Origin: UBA1425 sp045537495
Lineage (GTDB): Bacteria > Bacillota > Clostridia > Oscillospirales > Acutalibacteraceae
NCBI GenBank assembly: GCA_045537495.1
Contig: JAZSPN010000013.1
Span: 1-42,662 of the forward strand
Direction: 5' to 3'
DNA: 42,662 bases
Shown here: piece by piece, positions 1-6,303 of the stretch
How the letters are laid out: each line of letters begins with the position of its first letter
Position numbering within the stretch: position 1 is the first letter of the stretch
Translations under genes and position numbers: made by a program
The notes under the pieces: generated by a model
Told to the model about the DNA's origin: nothing
Databases searched by the model: none
What the model saw: the letters and a program-made list of their open reading frames with translations, nothing else

Positions 1-454
1 CAACGTATTTCGCGATGCCGTTTGAAAAATCTCCGTCGTCGGTGGTTACGTCCTGATAATATATCCTTGCCACCGCGAAGCCGTTGTCGATGATCTCCTC
101 GGTCGGCAGATATTTATCGTAGATGTCGGGCCTGAAATTGAGAAAAACAAATACGGGGACCTTCTCTTCCGTATCGGGACGTAAAATTTCAACGGGAAAC
201 GAATAGCCTTCCGCTTCGGGGAACGCAAGCTTTACGCTCGTATGTATTCCTTTTCCCGCACAGATGTGCTCCGTTCCCGTAACTTCGCTTTCAAGCTTTC
301 TGAAGGGTACGGGCGTTCCGTAAATTTCCGTTTCAAGCAGAGAAAAAATTTCCTTCCGTCTTTTTTGCCAGTCCTCCGTCGTTACGACGGGTTCACCGTT
401 ATTCATCGTAAGAAGTGAAGGAATATCTCTTTTTTTCAGTATCTCTTTAATCAT
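1..454 (-). CDS. Alpha/beta-hydrolase, esterase-like (N-terminal part, cut by the window edge)
   Basis: Only the first 151 residues are inside the window; the frame is still open at base 1. The ATG at 454 follows a good GAGGGAG ribosome binding site. The fragment has W29 followed by a KRR run, a YG-P-P pattern near residues 45-50, and a beta-strand run (VPVFVFLNFRPD, residues 99-110) followed by IIDNGFAV. This layout resembles secreted or cytoplasmic carbohydrate esterases of the CE15/acetylxylan-esterase-like alpha/beta hydrolases, in which the nucleophile lies further downstream. The catalytic Ser/His are outside the window, so activity and substrate cannot be judged. There is no signal peptide. 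The gene follows the DUF3798 gene after a terminator; I do not see a convincing promoter of its own. Confidence 0.6.
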   Translation of the reverse strand, partial: MIKEILKKRDIPSLLTMNNGEPVVTTEDWQKRRKEIFSLLETEIYGTPVPFRKLESEVTGTEHICAGKGIHTSVKLAFPEAEGYSFPVEILRPDTEEKVPVFVFLNFRPDIYDKYLPTEEIIDNGFAVARIYYQDVTTDDGDFSNGIAKYV

Positions 455-498
455 ATTAATCTCCCTCGTTCCTTTATTACGTTTTCTCGCTATCGGTG

Positions 499-551
499 AA
501 AAAGGACTGTCCACGAAACGATGTTCATCTTTTCATCCCGTGTGACAGTCC
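499..551 (-). terminator. Rho-independent terminator after the DUF3798 gene
   Basis: On the minus strand, GGACTGTCAC pairs with GTGGACAGTCC (one bulged G) and is followed directly by five T (503-499). It lies just past the DUF3798 stop codon, so it should end the Nudix-DUF3798 transcript before the esterase-like gene. Confidence 0.8.
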
Positions 552-559
552 GTTAAATT

Positions 560-1681
560 TTATAAAACAATGAAATCGCTCGAAATAAGGAATGCTCCGC
601 TATCAGCCTCGGTCACCTTAATTTCCGCGCCGTACGAATATGTGTTCAGAAGCTCCGTCATGCTATCAACGGTTGCACCCTCCGCCTTGTTTTCGATAAC
701 GTCGAGTGCATAATTGAAACAAGCCTCAAGCATGAGTACCGGAACGGAACAACCCCATGTTGCAATTCTTCCGCTCATACCTTTTTCGCCGACAGCCGTT
801 CTGAGATTTTCCATTACATATGCACTGTCGGTCGGCTTTTCGAGAAGGCTTATACCGAAAGCTTCCGCAATTGCAACGGGTGACGGAAGGAATGACGACA
901 CCATCATAAACGAATGTTTTATCGTTTCCTCGGCAACAACGTTCTGAACAAGATTATCCGTCGTAAACAGTACGGTATCCGTTCCGAACTTTTTCTCTTT
1001 TCTCGTCGCATCTTCTCTGATATAGAGCTTCGCCGTGTCGATATCACGTGATCTTTCGTAAGCATCAACCGACGTCGCAAGCTTAAATGTCATTTCTTTT
1101 TCAGCACAAGCAGTTTCGACCGCCGTTCGAAGCTGTCTGATTGCAGGATATTTGAGGTGTCGGTCAAACGAATAGAACACGAAGTTCTCTGCACCCATTT
1201 TCTTCGATGTGTCAACAAGCGCTTTTCCGAATTCCGTAAAGTCGATGCTCACGACAACATCGGCATACTGACTTAACGAATCAACGCCCTCAACGGGATT
1301 GCATACCATGATAAACATATCGGAACGCTTTTCTCTGACTTTTTTTACCGCTTCCTCGGTACCGTCAACACCGTTTGAGAAAATCATCGCCTTGACTTCC
1401 GTGTCGTCCGCAATTGAAGCAGATACCTTCTCGACGGTATCGTTCTGTCCGTATGAATAGGGATCGTATCCTATTATCATTACATCGTTGCCGTACTGCT
1501 TCGAAAATTCGACCGCCTTCGAGAAAGTTTCCTCATCACTTTCCTGACTTCCGATAATGAGTGCAACCTTGCCCTCGATTTTCTCCGTCGGAACATTTTC
1601 TTTATTTTCTTCTTTGCCGCCGCATCCGAACATACAAATCATGAGTGCCGCAACAAGCAAAAGCGATAATACTCTTTTCAT
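560..1681 (-). CDS. DUF3798 family lipoprotein (periplasmic-binding-protein-like)
   Basis: A 373-residue predicted lipoprotein. It has a short basic start, a hydrophobic stretch and a lipobox-like MFGC ending at Cys20 (F at -2 is not ideal), then a charged linker. The mature part matches the DUF3798 pattern: a first strand VALIIGSQ followed by EETFSKA, a YG-containing strand, DDTEVKAMIFSNGV, GTEEAVKKVREKRSDMFIMV and an ADVVVS segment. This is a two-lobed sugar-binding-protein-like fold. It is probably anchored outside the membrane and binds an unknown small ligand. No ABC permease or ATPase lies beside it. It is 19 bases downstream of the Nudix gene and shares its promoter; the terminator at 499-551 follows. 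Confidence 0.75.
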   Translation of the reverse strand: MKRVLSLLLVAALMICMFGCGGKEENKENVPTEKIEGKVALIIGSQESDEETFSKAVEFSKQYGNDVMIIGYDPYSYGQNDTVEKVSASIADDTEVKAMIFSNGVDGTEEAVKKVREKRSDMFIMVCNPVEGVDSLSQYADVVVSIDFTEFGKALVDTSKKMGAENFVFYSFDRHLKYPAIRQLRTAVETACAEKEMTFKLATSVDAYERSRDIDTAKLYIREDATRKEKKFGTDTVLFTTDNLVQNVVAEETIKHSFMMVSSFLPSPVAIAEAFGISLLEKPTDSAYVMENLRTAVGEKGMSGRIATWGCSVPVLMLEACFNYALDVIENKAEGATVDSMTELLNTYSYGAEIKVTEADSGAFLISSDFIVL

Positions 1682-1700
1682 ACTGTTCTCCCTTCGTGAA

Positions 1701-2453
1701 TCAGACTATCACATTCTCGACGAACTTCCTGTCAAGCAAAAAGTTCTTCGCGTTTGTGAGAATGGTCTTGTCGTTGTCGAAACGCAATGTATCGTGCGCT
1801 CTTTTAAAGTTGAGCCAGATGTAGTCGTCGATCTCTTCCTTCTGAATAATCGTCTGAACATCCTTGGTTCCCGCAAGGAAGATGATGACGCTCTTCTCGA
1901 CTCTGCCCTGAATAGTATACTCCGACTTATATGAAAAATCGGGCAATATATCGATGTGAATTCCCGTTTCCTCAAGCACCTCGCGTGTTGCGGTCTGTTC
2001 GGGCGTTTCGTTTGCCTCGACATGACCTTTCGGGAATCCCCAGTGTGCACTTCTTTTGTTTTTGATAAGAAGAAAACGAAGCTCTCCGTTGATGATTCTG
2101 TAAACGACCGCTCCGCATGAACGCTCATAAAGACATTCTATCTCGTAGCCGTCCCGTCCCTGTGCAAACTCGACGGCATCACGTATCTGAGTAACGATAA
2201 ACCGGGTGCTTTTCGGTGCAACCACGATGTAGCAGCCGCGTTCACCCTCTCTTTCGATGATGGCGATAACCCTTCCGTCGAAAGTTCTGACGGGCCTCGA
2301 TATACCCATGATATACGCGCCTATAACATTTTTGCAGTCAAACTGTTTACCGCCTTCTACTACTCCGAAATTAAGCTTGTACTCGTATCCGTACTGTTCG
2401 CTCATGGAATAGATAGGCTTTGTAACCCTGACTCTGACATACTTACCGAGCAT
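1701..2453 (-). CDS. Nudix hydrolase with N-terminal pyrophosphatase-like domain
   Basis: A 250-residue two-domain protein. Residues 1-95 (RVRVTKPIYS, YGYEYKLNFG, GAYIMGISRPVRTFDGRVIA, GCYIVVAP) resemble the small beta-barrel of soluble inorganic pyrophosphatases, although the metal-binding Asp cluster is not evident. Residues 113-240 are a Nudix domain with a complete Nudix box at 143-165 (G-x5-E-x7-REVLEETGI), so it should cleave a nucleoside diphosphate linked to another group. The WGFPKGHVE context is typical of diadenosine-polyphosphate or nucleotide-sugar hydrolases; the substrate cannot be fixed. It is the first gene of a two-gene unit with the DUF3798 lipoprotein and has its own promoter at 2509-2537, divergent from the CPBP gene. 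Confidence 0.82.
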   Translation of the reverse strand: MLGKYVRVRVTKPIYSMSEQYGYEYKLNFGVVEGGKQFDCKNVIGAYIMGISRPVRTFDGRVIAIIEREGERGCYIVVAPKSTRFIVTQIRDAVEFAQGRDGYEIECLYERSCGAVVYRIINGELRFLLIKNKRSAHWGFPKGHVEANETPEQTATREVLEETGIHIDILPDFSYKSEYTIQGRVEKSVIIFLAGTKDVQTIIQKEEIDDYIWLNFKRAHDTLRFDNDKTILTNAKNFLLDRKFVENVIV

Positions 2454-2508
2454 AGTAATTCCACCCTATCTGTACCGAGGTCTACAACCTCACACTAAAC
2501 TGTCTGTA

Positions 2509-2537
2509 ATTATACAATTTTTTTTGAATAATTACAA
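2509..2537 (-). promoter_or_regulatory. SigA-type promoter for the Nudix-DUF3798 unit
   Basis: On the minus strand a -35 TTGTAA (2537-2532), a 17-base AT-rich spacer and a perfect -10 TATAAT (2514-2509), about 55 bases ahead of the Nudix start codon. It is divergent from the promoter at 2577-2606. Confidence 0.75.
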
Positions 2538-2576
2538 GTCTATTTTTATAAATAGTTTCAAAACCGCCTATTATTC

Positions 2577-2606
2577 TTGACACTCGCCTCAAAAATACTG
2601 TATAAT
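2577..2606 (+). promoter_or_regulatory. SigA-type promoter for the CPBP-family gene
   Basis: Consensus -35 TTGACA (2577-2582), an 18-base spacer and consensus -10 TATAAT (2601-2606). The ribosome binding site AGGGAGGT (2616-2623) follows, so the 5' leader is very short. Both hexamers are perfect, so expression is likely strong. Confidence 0.85.
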
Positions 2607-2629
2607 AACGCTTATAGGGAGGTATAATT

Positions 2630-3508
2630 ATGGATTCAGTTAAAAAGAAATATTCAAGCAGAGTCTTTCACATCTTTTTTCTTCTCTTCATCCTGCGCGT
2701 TATAGAAGAATTTGCAATTGTCAATGCCGTCGACACCATGGGACTTCTCACCTGTGCGGGAGGCTTCTTTCTTCTTCTTATTTATCTTCGCTTCGTCAAT
2801 AAAGCTCTCGACGAGGTCGGACTTTTATTCATGCCCAGAAAAGTCAGAAAAGGCTTCCTCATGGCCGTTGTTCTGAACATAATTCCCATGCTTCTCGTTT
2901 ACACCGCCGAATATTTCATTCTCCGTCCGGGAAGCGAAAGCATCAACTTTACCGTTTACTACGACAACGTTTCACGCGCCTATTCCGAGGTCGGTCTTTC
3001 CGCCTATATCGGCTGGATGGCGGCAGGCATTTTCGTTTCGGCGATTCACGCAATTTTTTACGAGATGACCTTCCGCGGTGTCATTCTCACACTTTCCGCA
3101 AAAGTTTATAAATTCGGTACCGCCAACTTTATTCAGGCAGTTCTTTACACCATATGGTTCATGGTTCCCGTCGCACGTGTCGCCCTCTTCAACTTCGGCG
3201 TCTACGGCCTCGAACGCATCATAAGACTCGCCGTCTTCATTCTGATTTACGAAATGCTCGTCGCTTTGAAGCTCGGTCTTATCCGTAATGCCAGCGGTTC
3301 CGTCTGGATGTGTATCTTCGATCACGCCGCATTTTCTCTCGTCACGGATTCACTTCACATCCAGCAGTCGGTCGGTATCTCAACCTTCACCGATATCAAC
3401 ATCTACCAAAGGCTTATTGCTTATCAGGCGATTTCGCTCATAATTGCAGTTGTTTACGCTGTCATCAAGAATAAAAAAGTCAAGGATATGACTCTTAACG
3501 CCCAGTAA
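2630..3508 (+). CDS. CPBP-family intramembrane protein with degraded protease motifs
   Basis: A 292-residue multi-pass membrane protein and the only plus-strand gene in the window. It shows roughly seven to eight hydrophobic segments. The region 138-236 matches the CPBP (CAAX protease and bacteriocin-processing, formerly Abi) domain: YEMTFRG at 144-150 stands where EExxxR is expected, YTIW at 173-176 where FxxxH is expected, and DHAAFS at 231-236 where HxxxN/D is expected. The first Glu, the motif-2 His and the motif-3 Asn are thus replaced; Glu145, Arg149 and His232 remain. Either the protease is inactive and acts as a membrane scaffold, or the chemistry differs. It has its own strong promoter and ends at a bidirectional terminator. 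Confidence 0.68.
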   Translation: MDSVKKKYSSRVFHIFFLLFILRVIEEFAIVNAVDTMGLLTCAGGFFLLLIYLRFVNKALDEVGLLFMPRKVRKGFLMAVVLNIIPMLLVYTAEYFILRPGSESINFTVYYDNVSRAYSEVGLSAYIGWMAAGIFVSAIHAIFYEMTFRGVILTLSAKVYKFGTANFIQAVLYTIWFMVPVARVALFNFGVYGLERIIRLAVFILIYEMLVALKLGLIRNASGSVWMCIFDHAAFSLVTDSLHIQQSVGISTFTDINIYQRLIAYQAISLIIAVVYAVIKNKKVKDMTLNAQ

Positions 3509-3529
3509 AGGTCAAACAGCATAAATAAT

Positions 3530-3567
3530 GACGGATTACAAGGGTAAAGCTTCCCGTGTAATCCGTC
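3530..3567. terminator. Bidirectional terminator between convergent genes
   Basis: GACGGATTACA and TGTAATCCGTC pair perfectly, extended by GGG/CCC around an 8-base loop. TTTTATTATTT follows on the plus strand and ATTATTTAT on the minus strand. It separates the plus-strand CPBP gene from the end of the minus-strand kinase/PqqD/protease operon. Confidence 0.85.
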
Positions 3568-3572
3568 TTTTA

Positions 3573-4031
3573 TTATTTAATTATTTTCTTTATCATCTTT
3601 ACGTAAATCGGATAAATTTTCAGTCTGAACACCCGAACAAGCGGTAAAAACAAAACATAAAGCCTGTTCAGAAAAGAATCTGCTTCGACAGTTTTTCCGT
3701 CTGCACGCACGACCTTGCAAAGAGTTGCCAGAATCTGCCCTTCGTTAACCCGATATTCGATATCGGTCTGATTGTCGCCTCTTAAAATATATCCGTCATC
3801 ATTTTTGCCGATAATGCGGTGCAACACGTATGCCCCGTTCTCTCTTTTATAAAAGATAACGTCGCCCTTACGCGGTTTTTTATCCGTTTTTTTAAGATAG
3901 ACCTTGTCCGTTCTGTTCCGAAGAAGAGGCAGCATGCTGTATCCGGCAGTTACAAAAGAAATTTCTCCTCCCGCCTCAAGCACCGCCGTCATAGCCTCGG
4001 ACAATTCATAAAGGTGTACTTTATTATTCAA
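3573..4031 (-). CDS. S24/S26-family signal-peptidase-like protease
   Basis: A protein of about 152 residues with the signal-peptidase fold. The nucleophile Ser is in GYSMLPLL (residue 32 from the chosen start), and RKGDVIFYK and YVLHRIIG follow. His71 sits where bacterial type I peptidases carry Lys, so this is the Ser-His SipW/eukaryote-like type. RGDNQ is a further conserved strand. A hydrophobic segment lies at the C terminus, an unusual place for the anchor. The start is uncertain: TTG at 4031 has AGGGGAG nine bases upstream and overlaps the PqqD stop by eight bases; an upstream TTG at 4061 would overlap by 38. It is the last gene of the unit and probably cleaves a substrate produced or modified by the neighbouring PqqD/kinase pair. 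Confidence 0.78.
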   Translation of the reverse strand: MNNKVHLYELSEAMTAVLEAGGEISFVTAGYSMLPLLRNRTDKVYLKKTDKKPRKGDVIFYKRENGAYVLHRIIGKNDDGYILRGDNQTDIEYRVNEGQILATLCKVVRADGKTVEADSFLNRLYVLFLPLVRVFRLKIYPIYVKMIKKIIK

Positions 4032-4287
4032 TAAAATTCGCTCCCCTGAGCTTTTCGACAAATTCCGCGAAATCCTCCGAAGCCGTTTTTTCGTCGATAT
4101 TATATTCCGCCGTCATCGAGGATATTATCTCCGCTTCGCTCATCCCTTTTTCGAGTTTTCCCCAGATGAACTCTCCCGTTTCGTTGAGCGTCACAAGTCC
4201 GTTGAAATCCATGACGGCTTCCCCGACTGCCACAACTATACTGTTATCTCTGACCTTGCAAAGTTTGTATCCTTCTTTTATCTTCAT
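4024..4287 (-). CDS. PqqD-like peptide-binding (RRE) protein
   Basis: An 87-residue protein with the PqqD layout: an N-terminal beta hairpin (YKLCKVRDNSIVVAVG), the FNGLVTLNETGEFIWGKL strand-turn-helix that is the family signature, then a winged-helix-like pair of helices (EAEIISSMTAEYNIDEKTASEDFAEFVEKL). PqqD proteins bind the leader part of a ribosomal peptide and present it to a modifying enzyme. Here the partners are a kinase-like protein upstream (overlap of 4 bases, ATGA) and an S26 protease downstream. This trio resembles the so-called HPr-rel-A systems described in family databases, whose product is unknown to me. No short precursor gene is visible beside it. Confidence 0.85.
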   Translation of the reverse strand: MKIKEGYKLCKVRDNSIVVAVGEAVMDFNGLVTLNETGEFIWGKLEKGMSEAEIISSMTAEYNIDEKTASEDFAEFVEKLRGANFIE

Positions 4288-4991
4288 AAATTACCTCTCA
4301 TCGCTTCGTATGCCGTTATTACGGCTTCTTCACTGATGTTGCATGAAAAACCTATTACCGATACGTCGGATATAATGCGTTCGACCGTTTCCAGAAGCTT
4401 TTCCATAAGTTCCTCCTCGTGCGGTCTTATCGACTGGTTAAGCAGTGCATACAAGGACTCCGTTTCCGAAAGTCTTTTCGCCGAATTCTCTTTTCCTCTC
4501 GACAGTACCGCCACCGCTCTGAGCGGCACCCCCGTGTTTTCACTTATATCATATTTTCCGCTGAAAGGCGTTCCGTATACGAATATACCGTCATTCTCCG
4601 CTCTTATGGCAGGCTTGTCATCATTAAGTATGAATGCTCTGTCACCAAAATAATCAAGCCACAGCGACGTATGCGTTGACTTTCCCGTACCGCTCGGTGC
4701 CGAAAAGAGATATGCTTCGTTATCAAGCACCACCGCCGATGAATGAAGCATCATTCCGCCGAAACGGATGAGCTCCTTGTAAAACTTTGCACCGGCTATC
4801 ATGTATTCGCGTTCCGTATCGCTGAGCAACGGAGTTTTGCTTCTGTATGAAATTATATCTTCATCGGTGATTTCGAATTTTATATGCGGTTTCACGCATT
4901 TGTCCGTCAGATACTTTTCACTCCGCTCTTTGAGCATTCGCCCTCTCGCGCAGTATTCGGTAACTATACCCGCTATTTCATACAACGCCAT
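4284..4991 (-). CDS. HPr kinase/PEP-carboxykinase-like kinase
   Basis: A 235-residue P-loop protein. The order of motifs fits HprK-related kinases: HSSAVV at 83-88, the P-loop SAPSGTGKS at 97-105, NDDKPAI at 123-129 (metal-binding Asp pair) and YGTPFSGK at 139-146. Canonical HprK has an N-terminal domain and a C-terminal capping motif that this shorter protein lacks, so it is not the catabolite-repression kinase. In the paeninodin lasso-peptide pathway a similar kinase phosphorylates the precursor peptide; here PqqD follows immediately, with a 4-base overlap, so phosphorylation of a peptide or secreted protein is the best guess. A GGGAG site lies just upstream; a 26-bp palindrome separates it from the preceding gene. 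Confidence 0.8.
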   Translation of the reverse strand: MALYEIAGIVTEYCARGRMLKERSEKYLTDKCVKPHIKFEITDEDIISYRSKTPLLSDTEREYMIAGAKFYKELIRFGGMMLHSSAVVLDNEAYLFSAPSGTGKSTHTSLWLDYFGDRAFILNDDKPAIRAENDGIFVYGTPFSGKYDISENTGVPLRAVAVLSRGKENSAKRLSETESLYALLNQSIRPHEEELMEKLLETVERIISDVSVIGFSCNISEEAVITAYEAMRGNL

Positions 4992-5008
4992 TTCTTTCTC
5001 CCGTTTTT

Positions 5009-5034
5009 AAGCGCACCCCCATGGGGGTGCGCTT
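5009..5034. repeat. Perfect 26-bp palindrome between the secreted-protein and kinase genes
   Basis: AAGCGCACCCCC is followed by its exact reverse complement, with ATG/CAT at the centre and no real loop needed. On the minus strand it is followed by AAAAACGG rather than a T-run, so it is not a standard terminator. It could be an RNA-stabilising or processing hairpin, a partial terminator, or a protein-binding operator. Confidence 0.85.
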
Positions 5035-5039
5035 CATCG

Positions 5040-6227
5040 TTAATTTATTCCTTCAAGTGTTGCCGTAACCGCATCACCGTAAAGCACTTTTACCGTTTCG
5101 CCGTCAAGGTAAAGCACATACGGTCTTGCCTTAACCGTGTCATCCTTTGACACTTCGGCTTTCGAAATAGAATACGTTCCTATATTTTCATTCGACTTGC
5201 CGATACCTTTAAGAACTGAAGAATACTGGGTATCGCCTGCATTTCCGAGTACAAGTGAGCTGACGGGTTTACCTGCATCCTTCGTAATAAGGATACCGTG
5301 ATTGATAACCTCGAGATCGTCGGGAACATATCTTTCAGCAAAGAAAGTGATTGTGTTTTCGTCCTTCTGAACAGCCGTCTTGGAAATTCTGATAACGGGC
5401 TGTGCCGTTACAGTTTCACCGTATACCGCCGTAAATGTTTCGTTATAGTTTACTCTGAAGCTGTAATCCTTGTCGTAGCTGACAATGTTTCCGTTGCTGT
5501 CCTTCCAGTAAGAAAAGCTCCGGCCCTCGCCGTTTACAGGCTCCGCCTTCAGAGTCGCCGTGCCGTAGTTGGGATATGTTCCCGCTCCGGAAACATATTC
5601 TGTGTTTGTAATGTTAACGGTATAGTTTTCGGAGTTAACCGTGTAAACGGGATATACAATGCTGTTTTCCGCACTCTGAGCTATTTCCTGCTCCGTCATG
5701 GACCACTTTGTAAATGTAAGACCCGGTACAACGGGTGTCGCCGGCTTCGAAAGACCTTCCGTTTCCGAAAGCTCCTCATGCTTTATAATAGTACCGCCGA
5801 GTGAAACATAGGTTACGATTTTGTCTACCGTTGCAGGGCAAGCCTGTGCTCTGTAATTAACCTTTGATCCGAGGATATATTTAAGCTCGCTTTCCTGTGT
5901 GAAGATTCGCTGTGTTGCGTTATCGTACCAGTAAAGAAACTCTGCCGAAGCGCTGTCGGCAGCAGTCATGGTGATAACCGATCCTATGGGGAAAGAGGTG
6001 AGTATGGAAGATGAAGTTTTTCTGTTTCTTACGGTGCCGTCGGGCCACACCGCCTGCATCTGAACGGATGCACCGTTTGTCGAAACCGAGAAATAACACT
6101 TTCCGTTGCCTGTATCACCCGTATATGTGCTGATTTCTCCTGCTCTTGCGGTCATAAGGCATGAGAAAGTCATGAGCACAGCAAAAACGAGGCACATTGC
6201 TCTTTTCATGTTACTTGTTCTCTTCAT
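5040..6227 (-). CDS. Secreted repeat protein (InlB B-repeat-like)
   Basis: A 395-residue exported protein. It has a signal peptide with basic residues, a hydrophobic core (CLVFAVLMTFSCLM) and an AxA cleavage site after Ala29. The mature part holds tandem all-beta modules of the internalin/Bacteroidales repeat type: FLYWYDNATQR, a module with GGTIIKHEEL and FTKWSM, and FSYWKDSNGN with FTAVYGE. The aromatic-W/Y-K/D pattern repeats about every 75 residues. A C-terminal region (205-395) ends without LPxTG or a membrane anchor, so release or non-covalent wall binding is likely. GGAGGAG lies five bases before the ATG. Its promoter is at 6267-6295, and the kinase, PqqD and protease genes follow, which suggests it is a substrate or partner of that cassette (inference). 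Confidence 0.72.
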   Translation of the reverse strand: MKRTSNMKRAMCLVFAVLMTFSCLMTARAGEISTYTGDTGNGKCYFSVSTNGASVQMQAVWPDGTVRNRKTSSSILTSFPIGSVITMTAADSASAEFLYWYDNATQRIFTQESELKYILGSKVNYRAQACPATVDKIVTYVSLGGTIIKHEELSETEGLSKPATPVVPGLTFTKWSMTEQEIAQSAENSIVYPVYTVNSENYTVNITNTEYVSGAGTYPNYGTATLKAEPVNGEGRSFSYWKDSNGNIVSYDKDYSFRVNYNETFTAVYGETVTAQPVIRISKTAVQKDENTITFFAERYVPDDLEVINHGILITKDAGKPVSSLVLGNAGDTQYSSVLKGIGKSNENIGTYSISKAEVSKDDTVKARPYVLYLDGETVKVLYGDAVTATLEGIN

Positions 6228-6266
6228 AAAAACTCCTCCAATATACGACTGTAAGTATACACATAT

Positions 6267-6295
6267 ATTATACTAAACAAAACAAAAAAAATCAA
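6267..6295 (-). promoter_or_regulatory. SigA-type promoter for the secreted protein-kinase-PqqD-protease unit
   Basis: On the minus strand a -35 TTGATT (6295-6290), a 17-base T-rich spacer and a perfect -10 TATAAT (6272-6267), 40 bases before the start codon. It lies right behind the stop of the glycosidase-like gene, so that gene has no obvious terminator. Confidence 0.75.
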
Positions 6296-6303
6296 TAGCA
6301 ATA

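Noticed and set aside
4284..4991. True HPr kinase/phosphorylase (HprK)
   Set aside because: The protein is too short, lacks the N-terminal domain and the C-terminal capping signature, and sits with PqqD and a protease.
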